A stretch of DNA of 64,000 nt from contig DATGUF010000017.1 in the NCBI GenBank assembly GCA_035301485.1, forward strand, positions 1-64,000. The letters run 5' to 3'. This stretch comes from CALEAR01 sp035301485. Lineage in GTDB: Bacteria > Pseudomonadota > Gammaproteobacteria > Pseudomonadales > Alcanivoracaceae. The notes beneath the pieces were generated by a model. That model was not told the origin of the DNA, made no database searches, and was given only the letters and a program-made list of their open reading frames with translations. The position numbers and the translations under genes are program-made. Position 1 is the first letter of the stretch, and each line of letters starts with the position of its first letter. Shown piece by piece: positions 8,565 to 16,693 of the stretch.

Positions 8565-8578
8565 CAGACCTAGATCAA
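8565..8578 (+). promoter_or_regulatory. FNR/ANR-like half-box upstream of ccoN (proximal)
   Basis: CAGACCTAGATCAA keeps a perfect right half (ATCAA) and the same CTAG centre as the distal site, but its left half is poor. The centres of the two sites are exactly 40 bases apart, which puts them on nearly the same face of the helix. An AT-rich TAATTAT (8591-8597) downstream could serve as a -10 element. Confidence 0.4.
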
Positions 8579-8705
8579 GAAATATGAACTTAATTATCGG
8601 GCACAAGCCCCAACTTAACCGTTAGGCAAGCGCCCCTTGGCAAAACGCTAGCAGCACCATAGCGCTTTGCATTCTTCTTACCCCCCACCTTGAGAGAGGC
8701 GCCTA

Positions 8706-10145
8706 ATGCAAACTCAAGAAACCTACAACGACCAAATCATACGGCAGTTCCTCCTGGCTTCTATGGTTTGGGCTATCATTGGCATGTCTGTTGGTGTTTT
8801 TATAGCCGCCGAACTGTATTGGCCCAACATAGACCTCAACATTCCAGCGCTTACCTTTAGCCGGTTACGGCCCAACCACACCTTTGGCATTATTTTTGGT
8901 TTTGGTGGCTCGGCCCTTATAGGTACTAGTTTTTATATTTTGCAGCGTACCGGGCACGTAAGGCTGGCTTACTCAGCACTGGCCCAATTCGTATTTTGGG
9001 GCTGGCAGCTGGCTTGCTTCCTGGCCATCTTCACCATGCCGTTCGGCATTACACAGAGCAAAGAATATGCAGAGCCTGAATGGTGGATCGATATTCTTAT
9101 TGCCATTGTGTGGGTAAGCTACGCCACTGTGTTTTTTGGCACCTTAACGCGGCGCCGCATTCGCCATATTTATGTGGCCAACTGGTATTACGGTGCTTTC
9201 ATCATTGCGGTGGGCATGATGCATCTCGTTAACAACCTAGCCCTTCCCGTTTCGCTAACCCGTTCTATTCCTATTTATTCAGGTGTGGTGGATGCCATGG
9301 TGCAGTGGTGGTACGGCCACAATGCCGTGGCGTTCATTCTCACCGCCGGCTTTCTTGGCATGATGTATTACTTTGTGCCACGCCAAGCACAACAGCCACT
9401 GTGGAGTTACCGCTTCTCTATTATCAACTTTTGGGCACTCATCTCTGTGTACATGTGGGCAGGAGCACACCATTTAATGTACACCGCTCTGCCAGATTGG
9501 GTGCAATCGGTTGGTATGGCCTTTTCTATTATTCTCGTAATACCCAGTTGGGGTTCTTCCGCTAACGGGTTAATGACATTTAACGGCGTTTGGCACCGCG
9601 TTAAAGAAGATGCCGCAGCCAAATTCATGGTGATTTCACTTATCTTTTACGGCGCAGCCACGATGGAGGGTTCTATCATGGCAGACAAAACCGTGAACTC
9701 CCTTTCCCATTACACAGAATGGACGGTGGCGCACGTTCACTCAGGCTCTTTGGGTTGGGTGGCCATGATCACCATCGGTTCTCTATATGCCATGGCACCG
9801 CGTGTACTCGGGCAAAACATGCATTCTAAAAAAGCCATGGAGTGGCACTTCTGGTTACACCTAGGAGGCACTTTTTTATACGTCATCTCCATGTGGGCGG
9901 CGGGCATTATCGAAGGCCTCATGTGGCGCGAAGTTCACGCTGATGGCTCTTTGGTGCATTCGTTCTTAGCCAGTTTTGAAACGATTAAACCTCTGTATGT
10001 TGTGCGTTGGTTAGGGGGCTGTTTTGTGCTCACCGGCATGATCATCATGGTGTGGAACATGTGGCGCACTGCGGAATTCGCACGCTCTAATACAGTGCCC
10101 GCCATTCCTGTGCCCACATCCGACAAAACCGCTACCGACTACTAA
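8706..10145 (+). CDS. ccoN: cbb3-type cytochrome c oxidase subunit I
   Basis: Catalytic subunit of the high-affinity proton-pumping cbb3 terminal oxidase, in the inner membrane, carrying heme b and the heme b3-CuB centre. The 479-residue protein has about twelve transmembrane helices. Diagnostic stretches are RLRPNHTFGIIFGFGG (heme b His), WWYGHNAVAF (CuB His and cross-linked Tyr region), MWAGAHHLMYTALPDW, TVAHVHSGSLGW and HFWLHLGG. First gene of the ccoNOQP operon, with ccoO 11 bases downstream and FNR/ANR-like sites upstream. Expected to be induced at low oxygen. Confidence 0.97.
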   Translation: MQTQETYNDQIIRQFLLASMVWAIIGMSVGVFIAAELYWPNIDLNIPALTFSRLRPNHTFGIIFGFGGSALIGTSFYILQRTGHVRLAYSALAQFVFWGWQLACFLAIFTMPFGITQSKEYAEPEWWIDILIAIVWVSYATVFFGTLTRRRIRHIYVANWYYGAFIIAVGMMHLVNNLALPVSLTRSIPIYSGVVDAMVQWWYGHNAVAFILTAGFLGMMYYFVPRQAQQPLWSYRFSIINFWALISVYMWAGAHHLMYTALPDWVQSVGMAFSIILVIPSWGSSANGLMTFNGVWHRVKEDAAAKFMVISLIFYGAATMEGSIMADKTVNSLSHYTEWTVAHVHSGSLGWVAMITIGSLYAMAPRVLGQNMHSKKAMEWHFWLHLGGTFLYVISMWAAGIIEGLMWREVHADGSLVHSFLASFETIKPLYVVRWLGGCFVLTGMIIMVWNMWRTAEFARSNTVPAIPVPTSDKTATDY

Positions 10146-10156
10146 AGGAGGCACAC

Positions 10157-10807
10157 ATGTCAAAGCAATACAGATATTTTGAAGCCATTGAAAAACGTGC
10201 TTGGTTACTAGGCATCCTGACGGCTGTGTTTCTCTCTTTTGGTGGTTTGGCCGAAATTGTGCCGCTGTTTGTAGCCGCCAATAACGTGGAAGTGCCAGAG
10301 GATATTGAACCCTATGACCCGTTACGTTTAGCCGGTTTCGAAACCTATGTGCAAAGTGGCTGCTACACCTGCCATTCGCAAATGGTCCGTCATCTTAATT
10401 TTGAAACCCAGCGCTATGGTGAGTACTCCACGGCCGTGGAATCTGTTTATGACAGGCCTATGCAATGGGGCTCTAAGCGCACGGGCCCAGATTTAGCTCG
10501 AGTTGGGGGCAAATATTCTGATGAATGGCAGCGCCAGCACTTAATTGATCCACGTAGCCTAGTGCCGAGTTCAAATATGCCTCGTTACAACTGGCTTGAA
10601 GACAGAAACATTAACGTTAAACGCCTTCAGGGCAGCATGCGCGCTTTACAACGCTTAGGCACACCTTATACAGACGAAGATATCGCCAATGCAGCTAAAC
10701 AAGTGGAAGGCAAAACACAAATGGATGCCATCATTGCTTATTTACAGGGCCTAGGCATCGATAACGTGAGCAACAAACAATCAGAACAGGAGGTACCCGC
10801 ATCATGA
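10157..10807 (+). CDS. ccoO: cbb3-type cytochrome c oxidase subunit II (monoheme cytochrome c)
   Basis: Membrane-anchored monoheme cytochrome c that takes part in electron delivery to CcoN. An N-terminal hydrophobic anchor (about 17-41) is followed by a periplasmic domain with one heme motif CYTCH, the family pattern SGCYTCHSQMVR, a conserved MQWGSKRTGPDLARVGGKYS and an axial-ligand Met in SSNMPRY. The length of 216 residues is usual. A strong AAAGGAGG ribosome site (10144-10151) precedes it, and it overlaps ccoQ by 4 bases (ATGA). Confidence 0.97.
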   Translation: MSKQYRYFEAIEKRAWLLGILTAVFLSFGGLAEIVPLFVAANNVEVPEDIEPYDPLRLAGFETYVQSGCYTCHSQMVRHLNFETQRYGEYSTAVESVYDRPMQWGSKRTGPDLARVGGKYSDEWQRQHLIDPRSLVPSSNMPRYNWLEDRNINVKRLQGSMRALQRLGTPYTDEDIANAAKQVEGKTQMDAIIAYLQGLGIDNVSNKQSEQEVPAS

Positions 10808-10995
10808 GCGCATTTTGGGGCAACGCCATTGGTGTTCTTATTGTTGTACTGATGTTCAGCTTTGTTGGTTATTGGATTTGGCTCTGGCGCGCGCGCCATA
10901 AAAAATCCTTTGATCGTATGTCGCGCCTTCCCATGGAGGATGACATCACAAACCTTACCTCCCACCCTACTTCGGAGGAGAATCGCCATGAATAA
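10804..10995 (+). CDS. ccoQ: cbb3-type oxidase small subunit CcoQ
   Basis: A 63-residue single-helix membrane protein (hydrophobic 8-27, then WRARHKK) of the CcoQ/FixQ type, which stabilises the assembled cbb3 complex. Identification rests on position between ccoO and ccoP, topology and size, together with the short acidic tail. It overlaps ccoO by 4 bases and ccoP by 8 bases, consistent with translational coupling. Confidence 0.9.
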   Translation: MSAFWGNAIGVLIVVLMFSFVGYWIWLWRARHKKSFDRMSRLPMEDDITNLTSHPTSEENRHE

Positions 10996-11908
10996 TTTTT
11001 GGTCTGGTTGGGTCATGGCTTTAGTGGCTATTAACTATATCACCATCTTGGTACTGTTCCTCTGGGCGCCAAGGGCCAAAATCCCTTCTGAGCCAGATGG
11101 CACCACTGGTCACACATGGGCGCACGGTACTATTCGTGAGGGCCTCGGGCGCTTGCCTACATGGTGGCTTATTCTCTCCACCGCTGCATTTATCGCGGCT
11201 TTCATTTATTTAGTGCGTTACCCTGGCTTTGGTTCTTACGAGGGCACCCTGCAATGGACTTCTAAAAAAGAAATGTTAGAACAAAGGGCCATTACTGAAG
11301 AGAAAATGCAGCCCTTATGGCAGAGAATTGAAGACACGCCCATTTTGGCCTTGGGCGAGGATGAGCAAGCGATGCGCATGGCGAAACGCTTATTTGATGA
11401 TAACTGCGCGGCTTGCCACGGTTATGATGGCAAAGGAGTTCAAGCCATTGGTGCTCCAGATTTAACCGATCGCTCATGGCAGTTTGGTGGTTCTGTTGCC
11501 GCTGTTCAACACAGTATTAGCAAAGGCCGCAAAGGAGTTATGCCTCCCCTCGGTGGCACACTGAAATATGGGCAAATAAAAAATGTAGCGCATTATGTGC
11601 TAAGCCTCGCAGGCCGCTCTCACGAAGCACCCTCAGCAACGGCAGGCGAAAAAGTATTTAAACAATATTGTTTTGCTTGCCACGGCATGGACGGCACAGG
11701 AAACCAAGCTCTTGGTGCACCTAACCTCACTGAAGATGCGTGGAAGTTTGGCGATACCCTAGAGGACATCATGTATGCCGTTGAACATGGACGCAAAGGG
11801 GAAATGCCCGCTTGGGAAGGCCGTTTGCGTGATACGGAAATAAAGCTATTAACTAGCTGGGTACTCAGCCACGATAACACCAATGAAGTACAGGTTTCTT
11901 CACCATGA
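10988..11908 (+). CDS. ccoP: cbb3-type cytochrome c oxidase subunit III (diheme cytochrome c)
   Basis: Diheme cytochrome c subunit that receives electrons from soluble c-type cytochromes. The 306-residue product has two N-terminal membrane segments (about 3-23 and 54-74), the FixP pattern LPTWWLILSTAAFIAAFIYL (near 50-70) and two c-type modules with heme motifs CAACH and CFACH, each with a downstream Met-Pro (VMPPLGG, EMPAWEG). The start is ATG 10988, preceded by CGGAGGAG; a longer in-frame reading through ccoQ is spurious. It overlaps the next small gene by 4 bases. Confidence 0.96.
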   Translation: MNNFWSGWVMALVAINYITILVLFLWAPRAKIPSEPDGTTGHTWAHGTIREGLGRLPTWWLILSTAAFIAAFIYLVRYPGFGSYEGTLQWTSKKEMLEQRAITEEKMQPLWQRIEDTPILALGEDEQAMRMAKRLFDDNCAACHGYDGKGVQAIGAPDLTDRSWQFGGSVAAVQHSISKGRKGVMPPLGGTLKYGQIKNVAHYVLSLAGRSHEAPSATAGEKVFKQYCFACHGMDGTGNQALGAPNLTEDAWKFGDTLEDIMYAVEHGRKGEMPAWEGRLRDTEIKLLTSWVLSHDNTNEVQVSSP

Positions 11909-12159
11909 AGCCTGTACCTTGGTATAAAGCGCCGATCGTGTGGTTAGGCATAGGCATAACACTGCTTGTGCTCATCGGTTGCATTCACATGATTTTACTC
12001 GGCCATCGTCTCAACGATTTCGAGCAAGCGCCTGTGCCAAAAAACCAAGACAACAAAGCATTCACCCACATTTTAGGCATGCCGCTCAGCAAAGCAGATT
12101 CTGCCGATAAAAAGGCTACTGAAGGCGAACAAGCGCCTTCCCACCAAGAAGGCCTATAG
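11905..12159 (+). CDS. Small single-helix membrane protein in the cbb3 operon, possible reduced CcoH/FixH
   Basis: An 84-residue protein with a P-W-Y-K N-terminus, one transmembrane helix (about 11-33) and a soluble, charged, low-complexity tail. It sits between ccoP and ccoI, where ccoG and ccoH normally lie, and is coupled to ccoP by an ATGA overlap and to ccoI by a two-base gap. FixH/CcoH proteins start with a similar P-W-Y anchor but have about 150-170 residues; the periplasmic domain is missing here. Whether it is a shortened CcoH, an assembly factor or an unrelated peptide cannot be decided from sequence alone. Confidence 0.7.
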   Translation: MKPVPWYKAPIVWLGIGITLLVLIGCIHMILLGHRLNDFEQAPVPKNQDNKAFTHILGMPLSKADSADKKATEGEQAPSHQEGL

Positions 12160-12161
12160 CC

Positions 12162-14582
12162 ATGCTCACTGCTGCCAATGTTCAGCCTTCGTGCTACCAC
12201 TGTGGTTCTAGCATCCCTGAGGGCAGCGATTTTAACGCTGTGATTGCAGCGCAGCAGCGGCAGTTTTGTAGCCACCATTGCCTCCATACCGCGCAGTGGA
12301 TTAATGACGCAGGGTTTGGTGATTTTTATCGCTTACGTGAAGGGCGCTCTAGCCGCCCCCTTCCTGACAACGATAAAACGAACTGGGACCAAGAAAACTT
12401 ACAGCGCCATGTGGTGCGCAAAAACAAACAGGGGCACAGTGAAACGAGCCTACTGATTGTGGGCATACATTGTTCAGGTTGCGTTTGGCTAATCGAGCGT
12501 GTGCTAATGCAACGCCCAGGTGTTATTGCGGTTCACACCAATCCTATTACTCGTCGAGCACGCATTACATTCGATGAAGATAAAATCCAACTGAGCGCTA
12601 TTATCACCACGCTTCACCAAGCTGGTTATGCCCCTAGGCCTTTAAACACCGATACATTAGATGATGCGCGCAGCGTGGAAAGCCGTGATTTATTGAAACG
12701 CTTGTTAGTGGCGGGGTTCGCCATGATGCAAGTGATGACTTACGCTTTCGTGCTTTACATGGGCCACTTCGAAACACTGCCCCACGCCACAAAAGAACTT
12801 TTTCGCTGGCTCGGCTTTTTACTCGCCACTCCTGTGGTGTTTTATTCCGCTGCCCCTTTTTACCACAGCGCAAAGCGTGCCCTCTTACATCGCAGTTTGA
12901 ACATGGATGTGCCCATCACCATTGCCATCACGGCTGTTTACGCTAGCAGCGCTTACCAATCCATAGCTGCGCAAGGGGAAGTATATTTTGAATCTGTCAC
13001 CATGTTGGTGTTTTTTTTGCTGGTGGGCCGTTATCTCGAAATGCGCGCACGGCATCATTCCATGGATAATGCTGACGCCCTTGTGCACCTTACCCCCGCT
13101 TTTGCCGTACGCCGGCAGCCTGATGGCTCCTTAGAGAAAGTTGCTGTCTCTGAGCTCGCCAAAGGTGATATTGTGCACATTGCAGAAGGCGCCCATGTGC
13201 CTGCTGATGGCGAACTCATTTCAGCCCAAACGTTGCTCGATGAATCACTGTTGTCTGGTGAAATAACTGCCCGCCGCCGTGTACATAAAGAACGTATTAT
13301 CGCCGGCAGCATCGTGCTTGAAGGGCCCATAGAAATACGCGTTACCCATACAGGCCAAGACACCTTTCTCTCCACCCTTACTCGGCTTTCTACCCATGCT
13401 CAAACAGAGCGTCCTCGTTTCGCCTTAGCCAGTGAGAACGTTACCGCACGTTTCGTTCGCCGAGTGTTAATCTTCACCACTGTCACCTTTTTTGCTTGGT
13501 TGTGGTACGACCCTTCTCAGGCGTTCACTGCCACCGTTGCATTGCTTGTTGTAGCTTGCCCCTGCGCATTAGGCTTAGCAGCGCCAGCAGCGATGACCAG
13601 AGCCATTGGGGTGCTCGCCCGCCAAAATATTTTGGTGGTCAACCCAAATGCTTTGGAAATATTAACCACCATCGATGGCATTGTTTTTGACAAAACGGGC
13701 ACCCTCACAGAGCCAACGTTAACCACCGACAACATTGACCCTCACCTCTTGCAGCTTGCTGCTAGCCTAGCGCAAGAAAGCCAACACCCCCTCTCGCAGG
13801 CCTTAGTAAAAGCCAATACGCTGCCTTTACTTGCTGTGCAAGAAGTAACCTCCTTCCCAGGGCTAGGCTTAGAAGGTACCGTGGCGGGCCATCGTTTACG
13901 TTTAGGCCAACCTGCATTCGTTGTGCAAGAAAACGCTGACGCGCCAGCTAACGCAAGCTTGGTATTAGGAGAGGAAGGCGTGCTACTCAGCGCTTTTTAT
14001 ATGAACGAAAAAATACGCGCTGATGCTGCCATTACTCTACAAACCCTTAACCGCATGAACATACGCTGCTACATTCTCAGTGGTGATAGCGAGCAACGTG
14101 TAAAGCGGGTGGCACAACAACTTGGCATTGAGCACTGGCGCGCGCGGCAAATGCCCGCCGATAAGCTTTCTTATCTGCAACAATTGCAATCTGAAGGGTT
14201 ACGCATTGTGATGGTGGGCGACGGCAGCAATGATGCGCCCGTCCTAGCAGGTGCCGATGTTTCCATTGCTCTCACTTCAGGCGCTGAGCTCGCACAAGCG
14301 AATGCCGATATTTTACTGTGCTCTGATCGGCTCTCTGGTTTACTGGCAATACAACGCATTGCCCATGAAACAAAAATCACCTTACGGCAAAACCAGCGTT
14401 GGGCATTTACTTATAATACGGTGGCCATGCCCGTGGCCGCATTGGGCTTTATACCACCTTGGCTTGCGGCTATCTTCATGTCTGCCAGTTCGCTATTAGT
14501 AGTCATCAATGCTTTACGCATCGGGCGACGGAGCTCAATGCGCCAGCAGCTCCCCCTCTTCCCTCGTAAGGTGCCTTTATGA
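12162..14582 (+). CDS. ccoI: Copper-exporting P1B-type ATPase for cbb3 oxidase assembly
   Basis: CcoI/FixI pumps Cu+ to the periplasmic side for insertion of CuB into cbb3 oxidase. The 806-residue protein has an N-terminal Cys-rich domain (CYHCG, FCSHHC), a ferredoxin-like metal domain with GIHCSGC, eight predicted membrane helices with the transport site CPCALGLAAP, an actuator LLSGEITARR, the phosphorylated DKTGTLT, the nucleotide-domain QHPL and the hinge GDGSNDAPVLAGADVSIAL. GDGS is an unusual form of the common GDGI. Overlaps ccoS by 4 bases. Confidence 0.95.
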   Translation: MLTAANVQPSCYHCGSSIPEGSDFNAVIAAQQRQFCSHHCLHTAQWINDAGFGDFYRLREGRSSRPLPDNDKTNWDQENLQRHVVRKNKQGHSETSLLIVGIHCSGCVWLIERVLMQRPGVIAVHTNPITRRARITFDEDKIQLSAIITTLHQAGYAPRPLNTDTLDDARSVESRDLLKRLLVAGFAMMQVMTYAFVLYMGHFETLPHATKELFRWLGFLLATPVVFYSAAPFYHSAKRALLHRSLNMDVPITIAITAVYASSAYQSIAAQGEVYFESVTMLVFFLLVGRYLEMRARHHSMDNADALVHLTPAFAVRRQPDGSLEKVAVSELAKGDIVHIAEGAHVPADGELISAQTLLDESLLSGEITARRRVHKERIIAGSIVLEGPIEIRVTHTGQDTFLSTLTRLSTHAQTERPRFALASENVTARFVRRVLIFTTVTFFAWLWYDPSQAFTATVALLVVACPCALGLAAPAAMTRAIGVLARQNILVVNPNALEILTTIDGIVFDKTGTLTEPTLTTDNIDPHLLQLAASLAQESQHPLSQALVKANTLPLLAVQEVTSFPGLGLEGTVAGHRLRLGQPAFVVQENADAPANASLVLGEEGVLLSAFYMNEKIRADAAITLQTLNRMNIRCYILSGDSEQRVKRVAQQLGIEHWRARQMPADKLSYLQQLQSEGLRIVMVGDGSNDAPVLAGADVSIALTSGAELAQANADILLCSDRLSGLLAIQRIAHETKITLRQNQRWAFTYNTVAMPVAALGFIPPWLAAIFMSASSLLVVINALRIGRRSSMRQQLPLFPRKVPL

Positions 14583-14767
14583 GTATCATCGTGATCATGA
14601 TTCCCATTTCACTGTTCATGTTAGGTTTGGGCGTGGCGGCATTTTTTTGGGCGGCCAATAATGGGCAGTTCGATGATGTCACCTCTCCTGGCTTATCACC
14701 CGTTAGCGATAACCCTCCCGAAGATGAGCCCGATGCTGCCGATAAAGAAGCCAACGACAATCCATAA
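14579..14767 (+). CDS. ccoS: cbb3-type oxidase assembly protein CcoS
   Basis: A 62-residue protein with one N-terminal hydrophobic helix (about 4-26) and an acidic tail. CcoS is needed for cofactor insertion into cbb3 oxidase. The WAANNGQFDDVTSPG segment corresponds to the conserved W-x-x-x-x-GQFDD-x-x-x-P motif of the family. It starts within the ccoI stop (ATGA overlap) and is the last gene of the oxidase operon, followed by a strong hairpin. Confidence 0.93.
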   Translation: MSIIVIMIPISLFMLGLGVAAFFWAANNGQFDDVTSPGLSPVSDNPPEDEPDAADKEANDNP

Positions 14768-14768
14768 A

Positions 14769-14820
14769 AAAGCCCCAAAAAGCATCCAACTTTTTGAGGC
14801 TAGTTCACTTTTGGGGCTTT
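14769..14820. terminator. Bidirectional terminator between ccoS and yghU
   Basis: AAAGCCCCAAAA (14769-14780) pairs perfectly with TTTTGGGGCTTT (14809-14820) around a 28-base loop, directly after ccoS and before the convergent yghU end. Runs of T occur at the end of the stem on both strands. Confidence 0.75.
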
Positions 14821-14845
14821 CGGTAAGGCTTTTTAGCTGCGTGTG

Positions 14846-15697
14846 TTAATACACCTTGCCATCGAAATCACTAGCGCTGTGGCGCTCTGTTACACGCTCG
14901 TTTTCTTCGCCTGAACCTTTATTCACAATGCATCCACGGCGTACCGCTGGGCGCTCGTGCATTTGTTTAGCCCAACGCAGCACATTGGGATAGCTGTTTT
15001 CAGCATCGAGAAATTCTGCAGCGCCGTATACCACGTTGAGCACTACACCGCCGTACCAAGGCCAAATAGCCATATCCGCAATGGTATATTCATCGCCCAC
15101 CATGAATTCCTTATCTGCCAAATGGCGATCAAGCACATCTAGTTGGCGCTTCACCTCCATGGTGTAACGATTAATAGGGTATTCAAGCTTTTCTGGTGCA
15201 TAGGCATAGAAATGGCCAAAACCACCGCCCAATATCGGTGCACTGGCCATTTGCCAAAAGAGCCAGTTCATCATTTCGGTACGTAAGGCCGGATCCGCAG
15301 GAATAAAGGCATTAAATTTTTCTGCTAAATAAAACAGAATAGAACCCGATTCAAACACCCGTGTGGGCGGCGTAGTGCTTTTATCTAATAAAGCGGGAAT
15401 TTTAGAGTTTGGGTTTATCTCTACAAAACCACTGCTAAATTGGTCTCCCTTACCAATATTGATAAAAAAAGCATCGTATTCTGCTTCTGTAATGCCTTTT
15501 TCTAACAACTCCTCGAACAAAATGGTTATTTTTTGCCCGTTGGGTGTGGCTAAGGAATATAGTTGGAAAGGATGCTCTCCTTCGGGCAACACTTTTTCAT
15601 GAGTCGCCCCAGCGATAGGACGATTAATATTAGCAAAAGCGCCGCCGCTCTCTTTATCCCATTGCCATACTTTGGGAACTTCATATTTATTACCCAT
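14846..15697 (-). CDS. yghU: YghU-type glutathione S-transferase-like disulfide reductase
   Basis: A 283-residue GST-fold protein of the Nu class, enzymes that bind two glutathione molecules and reduce disulfides and organic peroxides. Recognition: FQLYSLATPNGQK thioredoxin-fold start, the long INPNSKIPALLD loop, SGSILFYLAEKF (glutathione gamma-glutamyl contact) and the C-terminal helical region with GDEYTIADMAIWPW. Two adjacent ATGs exist; the second (15695-15697) was chosen because AGGAG lies six bases before it. Monocistronic, convergent with the oxidase operon. Confidence 0.93.
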   Translation of the reverse strand: MGNKYEVPKVWQWDKESGGAFANINRPIAGATHEKVLPEGEHPFQLYSLATPNGQKITILFEELLEKGITEAEYDAFFINIGKGDQFSSGFVEINPNSKIPALLDKSTTPPTRVFESGSILFYLAEKFNAFIPADPALRTEMMNWLFWQMASAPILGGGFGHFYAYAPEKLEYPINRYTMEVKRQLDVLDRHLADKEFMVGDEYTIADMAIWPWYGGVVLNVVYGAAEFLDAENSYPNVLRWAKQMHERPAVRRGCIVNKGSGEENERVTERHSASDFDGKVY

Positions 15698-15827
15698 CAT
15701 GTTCTCCTACAATAAAACTGCATTCGTTGATTTTTTTATAATGATACGTTCTAGCAATGTGGTTCTTTAGGCACATTAACGGTTTTTTAGCCTATCTCGC
15801 CACCGTGCATCTTTTCTTTGCCCTCAT

Positions 15828-16454
15828 TTAACTAAGCAAACTTTTTATCTCGGGGTTAGTGTCTGTTTGATAAGGGTCTTCTGCATTGTATTTGCCGAGC
15901 ACCTCGCCCGTTGGTGCTAGCACATAAGCCTCTTCTTCTGCGTAAAAGAAAAAGTAAGCATCGATCACTCCCCAAATAGGCAACTCACCAAAGGTATTGT
16001 GCCAATGAGTGCGCACCACTTCTTGGGCTTCTTCTAATTGCAGAGCCAACGGGTAACGCCACAAATCATCGCGCAATTCAATATGCCGATGCCTTTCCAT
16101 GGCAGCTAACACAAAATCGGGCTCATCGCTGCGCTCAAACAGGGTGTCTATCCAAATATAAGGCTTAAACGCTAAGCGTTTCGCTTCTAAATCAGCTTTA
16201 ATTTGCTTAATGGTGCGCTGCACCGCTTCCGTACGCACACCTAATACTTCGCACAGCTTAATGAGGAATTCCTCACTACTGTACTTCATATCAAACATAC
16301 TTCGATGCAAGCCAAAATAAGGAGGTTGCAATGCTGCATGGTAGCGCTGGGTATTTTTAGCATTCACCGTACGATATCCCATCGCACGCAGCGTTTCTTC
16401 TAGGGGCTTTGCCTCTGCCACAAAATGCAATTCGTTGATGAAATTCTTATTCAT
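15828..16454 (-). CDS. Hypothetical protein, unrecognised family
   Basis: I do not recognise this 208-residue protein. It is soluble, with no signal peptide or membrane helix, and has many aromatic residues. The start was set at ATG 16454 (MNKNFINEL), preceded by AAGAGGG; an earlier in-frame start would add a 50-residue leader that looks unlike protein. A helical N-terminal half (FDMKYSSEEFLIKLCEVLGV, about 53-72) could be a helix-turn-helix-like or regulatory domain. The C-terminal half is rich in Trp, Tyr and His (WGVIDAYFFFYAEEEAYVL). It sits alone between yghU and the divergent ceramidase-family gene. Confidence 0.6.
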   Translation of the reverse strand: MNKNFINELHFVAEAKPLEETLRAMGYRTVNAKNTQRYHAALQPPYFGLHRSMFDMKYSSEEFLIKLCEVLGVRTEAVQRTIKQIKADLEAKRLAFKPYIWIDTLFERSDEPDFVLAAMERHRHIELRDDLWRYPLALQLEEAQEVVRTHWHNTFGELPIWGVIDAYFFFYAEEEAYVLAPTGEVLGKYNAEDPYQTDTNPEIKSLLS

Positions 16455-16693
16455 ACTCTTGCCCTCTTGCGGTGGTGTATGAGGATCAATGCTTTCTTTA
16501 TGACAGTGTCGTCCTTTCAACAGGAGTGCCGAGATACACCGGCTTTCTTTGGTGGGTTCATTATAACCCCCAATACACTCCGTAGCACGGTTCACTTGCA
16601 GCAAGGCTGATTATGCGGGCTATACAGTGATGACCGTCGCCCAACACTTGTGTTAAAACCTCTTCACCACCCATTACCCAAAAGGCTTAAGTA

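Noticed and set aside
10862..10987. Longer CcoP reading through ccoQ
   Set aside because: The true start at 10988 has a strong ribosome site and the family N-terminus; the upstream part only reads ccoQ in another frame.
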